Source: Verpa conica (Eukaryota > Ascomycota > Pezizomycetes > Pezizales > Morchellaceae). From it: a DNA stretch of 64,000 nt. The notes under the pieces are model-generated. The model was not told the DNA's origin, did not search any database, and saw only the letters and a program-made list of their open reading frames with translations. Both the position numbers and the translations under genes were made by a program. Location: the NCBI GenBank assembly GCA_033030425.1, contig JAUFSD010000011.1, positions 1,054,001 through 1,118,000 of the forward strand. Reading direction: 5' to 3'. Of the stretch, positions 45,745-58,570 are shown in pieces. Within the stretch, counting starts at the first letter, position 1. Each line of letters starts with the position of its first letter.

Positions 45745-48700
45745 TTTTTCCCTGCTGGATTCTGGGCTTCCCCTACTAATGTTCTTAGAAATAGGGGTGA
45801 TGCGGGGTTAGGATCTCCGGGATCTACCATATTCTTTTCTTCTATTCCTTGTTGTGTGATCTCCAATTTTATTTATATTTCGCGGGGACTCCCAGCGGCT
45901 GGGCCTTCCTATAAAGTAGTTCAAGACCAATAAAAAGCTGGTAGACTCCTTCCGCGTGTCGTTTGTAGATTCTTTTTGCAGGTCTAATTACTGGACTTGA
46001 TTCCTAGATAGCGGTATTCACCTGATCCAAAGAACACTCACTAGGTAGAAGCCCAGGTAGATGACCCACGCACAAGATCCCTTTCTCAATATTTTGCGCT
46101 TTCTCTTGGGGCGCTGAGCATCCACTATGCAAGCTGTGCTATTTGTGGACGATGTTAAAAACCGAACCGGGTGTCTTAAATAATAACAACCAACCTATAC
46201 ACGATCCCGATATTTTTAGCCACTAGCAGCGGTATCGGAGGAATATTTATATTTATACTATATCACGTGTTTCATGCCAAAGCTCCTAAGATCCCAGTAA
46301 TTCATAATCTACTCTTTTCTTAAGGTGCTTGTCGATTTTCGCGTAAGGAACCGTAAACCAAACTTTCTAGAGCAACCTCTTCAGTACACCAAGCCCCTAA
46401 AACCAGAAGAATTGCGAGTTAAACCTTGTCTATAACACACTCATCGATATACAGTAGTTTAAACTACCACGACAAGACCCATTCAAGTTACCTAGACACA
46501 ATAGGCGGCTCGTCTATGCCTTGCAAATATCGCTACTCAGGCTCGCTCCGATGGTGGCGATGTTGCATCTGTAGCAGCTGATGGAGGTGGTAGAACATAT
46601 TTTTGTTGTAATGGCTGCGAAAGTAGGCACCCCATGCTCAGAATTTGTTTCTGTACTAATACCACTATAGAGGTTTGGAACACAGCCTAGCTGGTGTCCT
46701 TCCCGAGGTCTTATTCCTCTATTCCTGTTCCTCGCCGGTAGCCGCGATTATTTGTCAGTATCGATACGGCAGAAAATGTATATGCTGTACGACTCTTTCC
46801 TGATGTGTGCTCTTCCATTAGTTATGTGATGGGGTAGGAGGGGTCTGGGACTAGGTATGACATATCGACCAGGATCTTTCAACGAGAAGAGTATGTATCC
46901 ACGTTTATATCCAGTTCTATCTCTTAAGTAATCCGATAGATTTGTGCTCGGAGAAAGATGATCTTTGACTTCATCATAACTAATAACAAACGAATGTAAG
47001 TGGGTTGGCTATGATGCGTTCTTTACGTCCGGAAAAAAGAGCAGCATTGATAAGGCCTTGTCTCTTTGCATCATAGCTAGGGTGAAAGAGACGTTACTTC
47101 AATACCTAGAGTGACACGAGAAAGGCTTTCACTGACATTTTCGTAAATCTGCATTAGGTTTAAATGACTCAACGGTCACTACATTCTGATAGGACAGTTT
47201 GTCACGGTCCGAGATGCTCCACAAACCCAAGAGCTATTGTTGATAAAGGATAAAGGGAGAGGCAGAGTTTCAGTGGTGTAATGATGAATGTAGTGTAAGA
47301 AAAATCGATGGCACACGCAGAGTGGGTGGTTGCACTTGTGATGTGCGTGGGGGCTGATACATATTTCTTCATGGGTTAGGGTTTTTGTTAGCTTTAACCC
47401 CAACACACAGACACATATCACACCACTTACTCAACCAGCGTACCACTATACTACCAATACAACCATGCACGTTCATCTTTGGAATTGTCTCTAATCAATC
47501 GAAGCACCTGCGCACAGTTCTCTGGTAATATTGAAGTCTATCTGGCGGTCTGAATGGCGACCGATCAGAATCTTGACAAGTAATAGAAGTTGCCAGGTAT
47601 ATCTGACTGACTTCCCCACGGGCGAGGATATAGCCTCTCACTGATACAGTCGTATATCACCAGGCTAATGGTTGTGTTTAGCACTAGCTAAATACGGGTT
47701 GCCGAATAAACCAGGACTCCCGGGATTTCCTAACCAGGACTAGGTTGTCCCACCCGCCGATACATGTCGCATTACCCACTCGTGGATATCTTAGCGATGC
47801 TATGGAAACGGTAACCCGATATATTAATTACAGCAAGTCTTACCAGAAACCTCTCCCCGCTCGGACCCTTCGTTGGCCGACAAGACCCCGCTGTGGTGCT
47901 TCTAGCGTATTGGATACCCTTGGCAGACTTCTTTGCCGGATCATATAAAGGGGCACCTCCCTTGCGTATGCAAAAGATTTCTTGACTGGCACCCATACAA
48001 TCTCTACAAACCTGTCGCCGCTGAACCTGATGACACAGCACTTCGGACAAGTCCGGTTACAACATAAGAGCAATACTTACTCGTTACCTGTCCTCTTTAG
48101 GGCTACTGAAGGACTGGCTAAGACCAACCGTGCTATATGCTGCATACCTCCGATATCTGGAGCTAGAAATACACGTCGAGTGATTTTTATTCTTAATCAA
48201 TAGTGGAGGCAAACGTTGAATAAACGGATATACTCTAAGCTTATCGGTGACTCACGGCTCTTCCAGGTCGCAGTTATATAGCATGTTGCATACATCATAC
48301 AGGTGATGGCCATGCCTGAATTTTACAGTACTGGATCCAACTAAATACCATGCCCTCTGCACACCGTTTAAGCGGCCACAAATACCATAGGCACACAGTG
48401 GGAAATTATCAATATCTTACAAAATAAAATACCTACTCTGTAGTTTGGAGATATCTAACAGCGGCGCAAGTCATCTATTCAGTCACGTCAAGTCAAGATC
48501 CTTGGCATATGCCGGCACAGGATATTGTGAGGGTAGTGAATCCTCTGGGCAGATAGGCGTGCTGTACACTGATAATCAACATTTAAAATAACTTTACTCT
48601 CCTAGGGCCTAGCATATCTGCTATGGTAATAAGAATAGTTATGGGTTCAGATTACGGGCGCTACTATCCCACGTTGTACAAATGTTTCCGACACATTGTA

Positions 48701-50180
48701 AAAGGGCAACTCGCAAATTAAGCGTTTCTAACAAGGCTATAGATATTTACATAATTGACAACCAAGTTGTCGAGAGATTGTATCCTTACACAATACAAAT
48801 AAGCAAATTTTTTATTCTTTAATAATACGCTTCAATCATATAGAGCAGTCCGGTACACGATTGGCTAATACACTACCCTCACCACTAATATGCGACAACC
48901 CGCCAGGTGACCCCGGCCAATACGTAGGCAAGTGTCCTACTACAGCCTTAATCCCCAATTTTTGAGTTGTACAGTGGAATTATTTGAGCTGGATGTACGC
49001 ATATATCTCTACCTAGCCTTCCGGTATTTCATGGTCCCAAAGTATCGAAGCGGAGCTTCTGCCTCTTTTTCACACGGGGTTTGGTCCTCTCCAAGATATC
49101 AGTCAGCCGCGGCCGTAAAAACAACTAATAACGCTACTTTCCACCAAGCCTAAAACCATATCATTCTTCAATTTCATACCTCTAATCTATGAGGCTATTG
49201 TAATAGATAAACTATCTTTTATATAAAAGCATAGCATAGGTGCGGTTTTACTATTATAATTAAGACTGTCAACACCTGATAATATATCTATTGGGCAGTT
49301 CCATAAAATCCCTAAAATAAAACTTTTTGAATCGTATTTATACATTAAGATCCACCCTGTATGAAATTGAGTTATAATATTCTTTGATGGGTAAGGGTTT
49401 AGCTGTTGAGTGTTAATTCGATGTTAATAAAATACGATATCGTTGGTCGTATAAGGGTTATTCGGTGGTAAACCAGATACCCGATATCCTATTGACCCCC
49501 GGAGGAGTGTACCCCTACCCCAATATATCTCCCATACCAGGGCGTGCTCGGCCTGCTATAGAGGTCTCACTTGAATAGCTCCTGGCACAGGCTCGGGTTA
49601 TTTAGTAGGATTTACAATAATCGTTAACTGGTATACACCGAGTGAGAGGCCATGATTCGGACCTTATCAGAACATGACCACTACGAAAATTCTTGACTTA
49701 CTCTTTGAACCAATAAATCGCTCTAAAATCAGATAAAATAATCGGAGGTGGTATCCCCTGGGGGGTTTGTTGATAAATATGACCTTTCTTCACTTGGGAC
49801 CGCGATCCCAGCAATACGAAAGGTTATATAGATAGTATTCTAGTATGAACAAATCTATAAAGAACTTATGGCGCTATATGCAAGGATTTATCTTGGAGAT
49901 TTGAGTTTGGAATAGTAAGATACCATTGAAATGTATGAATTACGGCTACATTTTCATCAATATTGATAGTGTAGGGCCAAAACATTAAATAGTACAGCAC
50001 ATAATACTTAAGCGCGAATGAAGGTAAATACCAATCAGCAAGTGTGGCCAATGCTGCGATACGGGGGTATTACACAGGGAGCTGGGCACCTTTATTATCA
50101 AACCCGCGTTAATGTATATATATTCCGGCATTATCATGACTCCACGTCAAAGCCCCTACAGAGCTCTTAGCATTTGCTTT
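45745..50180. other. Gene-poor stretch (4.4 kb)
   Basis: I found no gene I can support. Overlapping open frames on both strands near 47.75-48.2 kb look like a decayed sequence but match nothing I recognise. A telomere-like 11-mer lies at 47373-47383. Confidence 0.4.
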
Positions 50181-50366
50181 TCATCCTGTATTCTTCCCGG
50201 AGTTCGACTTGAGTGACTCACCCCTTCGAACTGGTCCTCCCATGCCACCAATAGGTGGCCGCGACCCACCCCCGATAGGATCAGGGTCATAACATCCAAC
50301 GACAGCTGTGATGAGAACGCCAAGTACAGCAATAGTGCTAAGGTGGATTCCTCCTAAAGGTCTCAT
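50181..50366 (-). CDS. Small secreted peptide candidate, Gly/Pro-rich
   Basis: ATG at 50366 starts a signal-peptide-like stretch (STIAVLGVLITAVVG) followed by CYDPDPIGGGSRPPIGGMGG. Unspliced it has 61 residues. A good donor GTGAGT near 50221 and branch/acceptor TGCTAAGAGCTCTGTAG would instead give a 66-nt intron and a tail GALTWSHDN..., 63 residues in all. That matches the short-tail exon layout proposed for the 44004 gene. Its TATA box is identical to that gene's and is similarly placed. Confidence 0.5.
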   Translation of the reverse strand: MRPLGGIHLSTIAVLGVLITAVVGCYDPDPIGGGSRPPIGGMGGPVRRGESLKSNSGKNTG

Positions 50367-51623
50367 CTGGGGCTAGCGAGTTGTATGCTTGGGACTCTAA
50401 CAAGGGAGGCGAGAGGTTTGCCCGGGTTTAGATAGCCTTTGGTGACAGTGAGGAATAATCCTAGGTAATGAATAAGGTGGATAGGTGGGGGGCTGCTGTC
50501 CTTTTATAGCCGGTTACAACCCTATATGATTATAAATCACCCCTACCCCGGTAAGTTGCTTGGAGCTTATATGATCAGCATACTATACTCGTCTAGAAAT
50601 AAAGTCTATCGATGCTTTTTATGAATATCAGTGGACGATGGTTGCATTGCAACATTAAACATCGACAGATTTCATTTGTAGGCGAGTACACAATGTAAAT
50701 CAAGTTGGCGGTAGTTGCAAAAAGGCAGCCTCCTCATTGGTGCGGGTAAGGCTCGTGCACAGATTGGCCAATAATCATAAACCTAGATCATATTCCTTCC
50801 TATAAAATAACTACACCATAGCGCACTAGGCAGAATATGATATTCGTATACGTACCTCAAAGAGAACTACACTTCGAAATCATGAATGCCCCTATGCGAT
50901 GAAAACACACGGTGATGTATATTTGTAAAACGATGACGTTTGTGCAATGAACTGCTCAGCCCGATTGAGAATGGGCCCCTACGTTGATCTTTACGCGAGT
51001 GCTCCTAGATTTATGTATCTGATTGGCCCGTCAGCCCTACCTAGGTAGCCAGCCGTGCCTGCAAACCTATGGTTTTCAGGCAGATTTGACAGCGGGTTGG
51101 GATCTGCTATGGATTGTAGGTATATGGAAATCCTGGATAAAGCGGGGGGGGAAACGATCAACGAGGGAAAGCAGGATTGGGGATTATGTAGGACGGCCAT
51201 AGGGCTGGACTGGTCCATATTATTAAATGGGCCGGCCCAAGTCAACCTCTAGCATAGGCTACTTATTAGAGGAAAACACCGACACCAGGCGGTACAGCTG
51301 AGTATCTAGCAGCAAGTGATAATTTCAAATATCAAGTACGTAAAAATTTCTCCTCCTAAACAAAGAAAACCCTAGTTGTCACTAGGCGTCATAAGCACAT
51401 AAGAGAAATAAAATTCTTATTCAGTTGGTCCAGGACCTCCGATAACCCCTCATAGACAGGAAAACAAGTACTAGTTGCCGCCAGAACCGTGGCGATAATC
51501 TCATAAGATTCACCGAATTTTTATATAGACCTACGTAATTAAAGATACACCTTGGAGGCAGTATATAGTCCTAAAAGCTATATAGAGTAAATATAGAGAG
51601 ACTAATATTCTAGACCGTAATGC
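50367..51623. other. Intergenic stretch with possible hAT end
   Basis: Contains the promoter of the 50366 peptide gene. At 51220-51252, GGGCCGGCCCAAGTCAACCTCTA resembles one end of the CAGAGGTT hAT family with its terminal C changed to T. No left partner was found. No gene seen. Confidence 0.45.
50500..50508 (-). promoter_or_regulatory. TATA box TATAAAAGG of the 50366 peptide gene
   Basis: On the minus strand the 9-mer TATAAAAGG starts at 50508, 142 nt before the ATG. About 31 nt on from the box start comes CCTTATTCATTACC, close to CCTTAATCATTACC in the promoter of the 44004 gene. Confidence 0.6.
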
Positions 51624-51764
51624 TTACTTGACACCAATAATGACACCTGCCCCGCCAGGTAGTGGGTATGGAAGAACCATTACTTCGGGTTTCTTATTGC
51701 GAGTGTCTGGCCGAGCTGCCACCAATACAGCGACTAGAGCAAGAGAGAGCAAAGAGTACCGCAT
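51624..51764 (-). CDS. Small secreted peptide candidate (MRY...ARPD type), 46 residues
   Basis: ATG at 51764 gives MRYSLLSLALVAVLVAARPD, a clear signal-peptide core. A short basic/Pro-rich remainder (TRNKKPEVMVLPYPLPGG) leads to the stop at 51624. Start and cleavage region match the 44004 peptide (MRY...ARPD). A TATAAG element lies about 160 nt upstream. The last codon overlaps a GTAAGC donor, so an alternative spliced tail is possible. No homologous family is known to me. Confidence 0.45.
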   Translation of the reverse strand: MRYSLLSLALVAVLVAARPDTRNKKPEVMVLPYPLPGGAGVIIGVK

Positions 51765-52046
51765 ATTTTTGGTAATTATGCGAATCTTGTGGCGTCGTTA
51801 GGTTCGGTCGTTAGAAGACAGATAGATGCTTAGAATATCTGGTAAGGATACGCCCGGGGGTCCGATAATGGAGGCACCTGGTTGAGATTGTGTAGTCTAA
51901 GCGGAGAGTGCTAGCCATTCTTATACATCTACTACGCGCTCCTAGATACTCGTGATTTGTTGAAGCGGGGCTGCTCACAAGCATAGCACTCCCATCAGAG
52001 ACACCTACTGAAGTATTCATAAACAACCGATGTGTCTGGAACCAGC

Positions 52047-52106
52047 TGCTATTGCATACCACACAAAACCGCGCCAAGTCCATAATTCTATATGGTATGT
52101 AATAGC
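52047..52106. repeat. Hairpin element, copy A
   Basis: Arm GCTATTGCATACCACA and the opposing TATATGGTATGTAATAGC form an imperfect hairpin. The same arm sequence, with few changes, occurs in the larger hairpin at 52609-52735. Confidence 0.6.
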
Positions 52107-52608
52107 CATTATTGCCCTAGGCACCGCGCGCTGGCCACCCAGATAAGGCTTACGGGCCAATCAGGTACATAAAGCCAGAAGCACTCGCGTAAAGATTAAC
52201 GCAGGCCCATTCTTAATCAGGCTGAGTAATTATTCCCCGAGAAAACCGACGATCTCGGTTCCATTGAAAGGTCTTCCCTGCTCTATAGCACCCAATCCCA
52301 GTGGTTAAGTGTAACGGGAAACACGTTGCCTGTGGAATCGAAGTAACCATCGGGTTGGTCGAACACACTCTGGGGTCTAAGTACAACAAGGAGAGTTCAA
52401 GTTCAACTCAAGAACTAAATCCTATTACTGTGACCAGTGATACGATGATGTTATTTCTTAGTCTCGTTTGCTATCGCTAAGATATGACAAGTCCCATGCG
52501 GAGGTGTTCCCAACCGGGCTGGACCAACTTGCTATTCCCCGCACAACCATAAGGCTCGGACCGACGACCACAGAGATTCTGCAGCCCCAGTCTGACGCAT
52601 GCACAAAC

Positions 52609-52735
52609 TACTCGTAAAGCGCTGACGTTTTTGGAACGGGCTGATATTGCATACCATACAAAATCATAGACTTGGCACATTTTTGTATGGTATGCAATAG
52701 CAGTCCATTCCACAAACGTCAGCGATTTACGAGTA
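52609..52735. repeat. Hairpin element, copy B
   Basis: Arms of about 55 bp (52609-52663 and 52680-52735) are separated by 16 nt. The inner 18 bp, ATTGCATACCATACAAAA and its complement, are perfect. The outer parts (CTCGTAAA...GCTGACGTTT) pair with a few mismatches. Confidence 0.75.
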
Positions 52736-52762
52736 CACATATCATACTTATAATCCTAGATT

Positions 52763-53214
52763 TACTAAGGTGTTTATTAAAACGTCGGAATGATTACAAT
52801 GGCAACGCCAGCCCCAGCAAAAACTTACCACACAAAAATCCAAAACCACCAGACAAGGCGAAATGATTTTTTTTATGGTTCTCAATTGAGCTAATTTTCT
52901 TCCCTATATGGCTATTTCTGTTGTTGCTGTTAAAATTGTACATTTGTCATGTATTAGTCGTGTATTAAGATAATGGAATTATCTAGATTGTTGTGGAAGT
53001 TTACGGAACAAGGAAGAGCATTCCGGCGAGAATGACTCATATTATTTGTGTAACAGAAAGTATTGTATAAATAGTGGATAGATTTCCCACTCGTTTTAAT
53101 AGAATTATCATCTTCACTTCACACTGAACTTCAGTTGCTACTTTATTTTACACGCGATTCTGGTGGGTTGCTCACAGTTGCAACCATCCAGACGTTTTAA
53201 TAAACACCTTAGTA
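52763..53214. mobile_element. 448-bp MITE with TA target duplication
   Basis: Element 52765-53212 is bounded by TA dinucleotides. Terminal inverted repeats start CTAAGGTGTTTATTAAAACG, exact over at least 20 bp, and similarity continues through GGATGGTTGCAA-like sequence. TA duplication and CTAAGG ends fit a Tc1/mariner-type MITE. Inside lies a strong TATAAATAG box (near 53067) followed by a pyrimidine-rich tract. No transposase. Confidence 0.82.
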
Positions 53215-55429
53215 TAATCAAACTATTCATAAAGACGTATGTACGCACAATTGTAAATTCCCCTCTCATGATACAATAGATACAATCGACAATACTATTG
53301 TTAACTCATACGACTAAACCATTAATTAACATCTGACCTCGAAGCAATTGACTAAAAAACGCAACAGCGATCACGAAACGGGATTAAGAGTATTCGGAAG
53401 AGAATTAATGACAGTTGTAATTGATATACGGAACATATCTAAATACACCTCCCTCCTGTTTTTACCGTGAATTTTATGATTATCTCCTATTAAGTGGAAT
53501 AATTTACAATCTATATCTAATCTCTTGTGGACTTTTCAGCTGTCCAATTACGTATCCTTTCCAGTTCAGTACCCCTCTCTGTGTTTGTGAGGATCTCTTC
53601 CTTTTCTCTAGGAAGGTCTTTACACACGAGGTAATATGCTATTCGCCTGAACAGTCTTTGGAACGTATGCACAACGTCATCCATTTTCTGCTCGGTTGGG
53701 GCTCCCCGCCAGTGTATACTAAAGGACTGCGCAGCTCGTTATTCGGCTTTTCTAGCCAGGCCCCGAGCTACGGCAAGACTTAGCAAACCCGGATATCCGG
53801 TGTTGACTAGAAGCAGCATGAGAGCGCCGATTCTATCACCGAACTTGTCTAAGGGATGAGGATAAATTATGTTCAACAAATATTAAATTTCAAGATATTG
53901 TAGGGGCACTTACAAGTCATCTTATCCGTATACTCAGGAATGTCTCTCATTCTTCTCTTACCCGATTACAAACGGGCAACCCTGTTGTACCAGTTCCCAC
54001 TACTCTTTTGTTGCCATAATAAAAATCTCCAGGCACGGCTACTATGACTATACACTATACGGGGTTGTCTGGATTTTATATCGTTACCGGGTGCTGTCCT
54101 TTCCAGCAATGTGTCATTGGATTACACCCGGACAGGTATACTCACATACGCTTAGTTACCAAACATGTAGCAAGTTAATAGGTGGCATTGATACCTTCCA
54201 TGGGGTGCAAGATCCCTACGCTAAAAAGCACCTCGCATAAGGGCTCCTAAGTTCCCTCTTTTGTTTAAGGTTGACCCTTAAAGTCACAGAGCCCATCTAA
54301 CCGGATAACCTATCGTAGCCTGCCGTTCCTGACCATGAATGCCTATTGTAGTTAATAAACTATGTTCCACTAACGTCACACGTTCTGAAAAGACTTCTTA
54401 GAATCGAAATATACCGTTTACAATAAGACTCTATGAAGATACCTTAAGTGTTACTTTTATCCCGTGATCCCAATATCGGCTTCCGCATACTCGCCTGAAT
54501 CCCCACTAGCCTCTCCCACGAACACCCTCAGTTGTGTCAAGCCCGCTAATACTCAAGGTGGGTCATGATATTTAAGGCCAAAGCAGTCTGCTCGGGGGTA
54601 ACCGCCCGTAGTAAATTGCCATAAGGGTAGCTGACTGAGAGGAGATCTGAAGTTATTAGCAATATTCTACGGTCCTCGCCACTATGAGATTACACTGTGG
54701 AATCACTAGGACCAACACCAAGGGAGTACTTACAGAAATGACTCATGCTATGATCTATCTAGTACAAACCACAAAGGTGCTAATTGTGGCTTTCCGGGGC
54801 TCTTGAACATCCTTAGTGCTCCTCTAAGCAGTAGAAACATGAATTTTAAACCAAAATCTCCTTAGATTATAAATAACCGGTATCCTCGTATCCCCATAGT
54901 TGATGGAGTTGTCTACTGGTTGATTGAACCAATCTAGACTGTTCTGTGACGTGCTGGATTCTATAGCCGGTATTATCTTTGATAATCTTAAGCTATCTGA
55001 TGGGAGTAGTTCCATTTGAGCTTCTCCATCTGCAAGAAAACGCTGGATAGGTAGACAGGTTCTTCTTGGGAGAGCCGCATACCCCTATTATCCAGAGGTT
55101 GTTCCATGTCTCTCTCTCTGCGCTGATAAAGATCTCGCTTTGTCGCTCCGGTCGCCCAGTTAGCCGGCATTTGAATAGTGGAACTTTGGGTTACGTACCC
55201 TCCATGGACTCCTACACAATCTCTATCTTTTTTCTCATTATTCGCTCCTCCGATTTACCATATTTAGCAGATTACCTTCCCCTACCAATTGTAGACCAGA
55301 GACGTCCGGAGATCGACTCTATGTGGGCACGGTTTGTTGCCTGGGTAAGGCTTACCAGTCTCCCCATCTGCTCATGAGAACAAGGTACGTAAATCTAGAA
55401 GTAGCCGAGTGATAATCTATGCGGGGATG

Positions 55430-55457
55430 TTTCAAATCGGACTGGTCCGATTTGAAA
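55430..55457. repeat. 28-nt perfect inverted repeat
   Basis: Arm TTTCAAATCGGAC and its exact complement are separated by only two bases (TG). No gene is adjacent. It may be a cruciform-prone site or the core of a decayed element. Confidence 0.75.
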
Positions 55458-57446
55458 TTGCCCTGGAAAACAGACGTTTTCGGGACACACAGGCCACACA
55501 CGTCTGGTTGACTCTATAACACTCACTCTCAGTGAATATATAACAGGAGACACATTGGTGAGCACGATAGCAAACATAGTGACGAGTTAGAAATTCATGG
55601 GTTAGGGTTGATATTCCAACTAACACCCTTCTAACCCCCAATATGTTCAATGACACTACTACTTCAGCCCGCTATACATGATTTGTATCTAGGTTTTCTA
55701 AGTATTAAATATAATCTACTTCTATTTGGGTTCTCCAAGCGTGTCTTCAGGAGATCCCCAAATGTTGTACTTTTGCCCAGAGATCCGCAATTTATGAATC
55801 CCTTGGCTCTTCGAACAATAACCCATGTCAAACACGTGACTGAGTGATCTCGCATGAAGTAGGTATACGGATACCGGGGACAAATACTCTTTTATGAGCA
55901 CAATCTCACCAGATTTAAATACCCAAAGACTATTCATCAACCCCGAGTTCTAGCTTTCCCTTCATGTACCTATTCCACTCAATGAACTCATTTGCGGCGA
56001 GCTTCCACCGCCAATTGTAAAGCCTCAGCTTTTTCTATCTGATGAATATTAGCTAACACCGCGTATAAAAATCCAAGCTCGCGAGAATGTACTTACATTA
56101 CCATCCACTTGTTTAATACCATCATTTACCCCATAGACCCCCTTTGTATAATACCATCCCATGAATCACCGTTGAGGAACCAGACGCACCAAAACTATCA
56201 TATTCAGCCTGCACGGCTCCCACCACCCAGCATGTAGATCCCTGAGTATCATATGAACATAACTCTTTGAGACAGTATAGTCATATTAAAATCCATAGAA
56301 GCTTCTAATTAGGATCATTTTGAGGACAGCTGTGTGAACATTGGGGTTCTTTCGGAGGTCTTGACGTCGCAATAATGCTTTACGGTATGGTGTTGTATGA
56401 TAGGTATGTGTGTTCCATGAATCTCTCGGAACACCTAGTTCAAATTCGTAGTTGTTAGGGTGATATAATACCAGTCGGTAGTGTAAGAACTATCCATACC
56501 CACGCTGTGACGGTGCTATTCTTTCCTTCGTTACTCTACCTAGAACTCTATGATCCTTTACTCCTTCGCCGACTTTACCGCTATAAAACCACCATCAGGT
56601 GTCCCTACAGCCGTGTCGTGGGTTATCAGGCGTGCATTCTGTTTTTTTTCCCTAGCTTTCCGTGTAGTCCTTGTCCTTCCAGCTAGTGGCTTCTAGGGTA
56701 TCCTAGAGGGCTAGTATTACCACTTCACCGGCAGGTAATACCTCAGAGAGTTGATGATGATGGTCGCAGTGCTAGTTAGGTTTTTTCTAGTAACAGGAAA
56801 GTCTGGCCATGTTCCTCTATACTACTCGACGAGATGCTTCCCGATGTGGCCGATAGACTCCTAGCGGGAGTGAGCATGTAGCATTCCGACATACCCTGTT
56901 GGAGTGAGAAGTTAGATATGTATAGCCAGATAAGTCTAGAAGTAAACCGGATCGCCTAAGGGGTTATAATACATCTCCTATATAGATATCAAAGTCCGAA
57001 TTATCTCTCAAGAAATGTCAACTATCCTTTTCAGTTTTCAGAGTACAACCACATCAATGGCCATTTTCTGTACGACAGCCAGTGCATGGTTTCAAGGTTG
57101 TCTTCGGAGCCATCTAGCTAAAAAGTAGTCAGTATATTTATATAAACCCTGCCGGCACTATAACTGCTAGTCAGACTTACGCTCTCGGGGTTCGCTTTCT
57201 GCTTTTCTTCTTTCAAGAAGCTGTAGACTTTTTCCGCCTATTCTACCTTGCTCCCGACAAACCACCACAAAGTACACCAACAAATTCTGAGGTTATTGCG
57301 GCTGCCCGGTGTGCGATAGTTCGATAGTGTTGGACCAGTGTGGGCCATGAATTCAGCAGACCTATGTAAAAGATCAACTGTGTAGATCATGATTTCCACT
57401 GTACATTTATCAATATTTATCTAACTGCAAAAGGGACCTCACAAAT

Positions 57447-57686
57447 ATGTTACCTAGAAGAGAGTACATACCCAGAAGAGCAGTGCTGCGTGCTGAAAAT
57501 CCCTCTCAGCTAGACCATATAAATCCCGAAAGGACTGATCTGATTCGTCCAACTACTTCCACCAAAAGACAGCGAACTGAACCAGATAACCCAAAAGGTC
57601 GACCGAGCTAGCCCATAAGTCCCAGATCAAGTCGACCTATAAAGCCGGTAGTTTCTGCGGTGGTTTCGGGTCGTCCGCCCGTATAA
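57447..57686 (+). pseudogene. Basic, Pro/Arg-rich ORF interrupted by one stop
   Basis: From ATG 57447 the frame reads MLPRREYIPRRAVLRAENPS and on to DNPKGRPS, hits TAG at 57609, and continues in frame (PISPRSSRPIKPVVSAVVSG) to TAA at 57684. Composition is uniform across the stop, suggesting a single broken ORF of about 79 codons. KGRP is reminiscent of an AT-hook, but one copy is weak evidence. It could be a chance frame. Confidence 0.25.
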
Positions 57687-58570
57687 CTCTTTGAGAACCT
57701 CTGTCGGCAAAAAGAAAAGGCGAAACAAGCAAATAACTCCCCCGGATGGACACTCGGTTGAATGTAGCTGTAAGGCTTTGGGGTCACAAAGACTCAGCAA
57801 AGCACTGTCATCACTAAGAGACTAGTTTTTACTAAAGAAAGAAGATGATGACCGAATGATCATCATCGTGGGGCTTATATGCCCCCACCCTGACTAAGCA
57901 TCCACGCTTGCATCTCATGACAGTACCTCCTGAGGTTGTTCGTGCGGTAGAAATTATGATGTATTGCCCCTAGTGTATAGTTACCCGGCATGTTTAAGAC
58001 TGGACCTCGGGCTATTCTATATAGGTGACGGTAACTTGACGGGATAATCTTATTTATAATCTGGCACTAAATGACTACTACTACAGGAAGCACCCCTATT
58101 GAGAGAGCATACTGTATCACATATGCCCCATCAGTCCGCTAAAACCTTACTTCGATATGTATTCAAGCAACCAAGAATCAGTCCACAGCCCAGTATTTAT
58201 ACTTAGGGCTCGGTAACGACAAGAGAATACGAAGCCCTTCTTCCTACCGTGACAGCACCAAATCAGGCCCTTCCAAGGTATCGATAACTTCGGCCAACCC
58301 GCCGCAAATATATTCATTCTAGGCATCCATACACCTCAAGTCATCCACAGCGGATTCTGAAGATTAAATTTTGAACCTACGTATTAATAACTTACATCCA
58401 CATAAAAGGTTCAGATTCTAGATCAAGATACAACCTCAACATCACCCGCTCAAACCACCCCCCCCCCGGCACACACTTCCATTACCCGTGAACCCCAACC
58501 GAACAACTCGAGAGCTATTTCACGATTGAATAACCATCACAGTGTCCCCAAAAACCCTAGCTTCGCCTTC

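Larger units (their letters stand above)
51765..52762. other. Stretch with two related hairpins
   Basis: No supported gene; it holds two hairpin elements (listed separately). Open frames here are by-products of the repeats. Confidence 0.5.
53215..58570. other. Gene-poor stretch (5.4 kb)
   Basis: No gene I can support. Items of note: a 28-bp palindrome (55430-55457), a telomere-like 11-mer (55599-55609), an interrupted basic ORF at 57447-57686, and a C10 run (58458-58467). The 53421-53783 open frame (120 codons) is featureless. Confidence 0.4.

Noticed and set aside
45747..48203. Retrotransposon open reading frames in the gene desert
   Set aside because: No reverse transcriptase, integrase or zinc-knuckle motif could be read in any frame.
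53421..53783. 120-codon plus-strand ORF
   Set aside because: AT-rich, Tyr/Phe/Ser-dominated low-complexity translation with no features.
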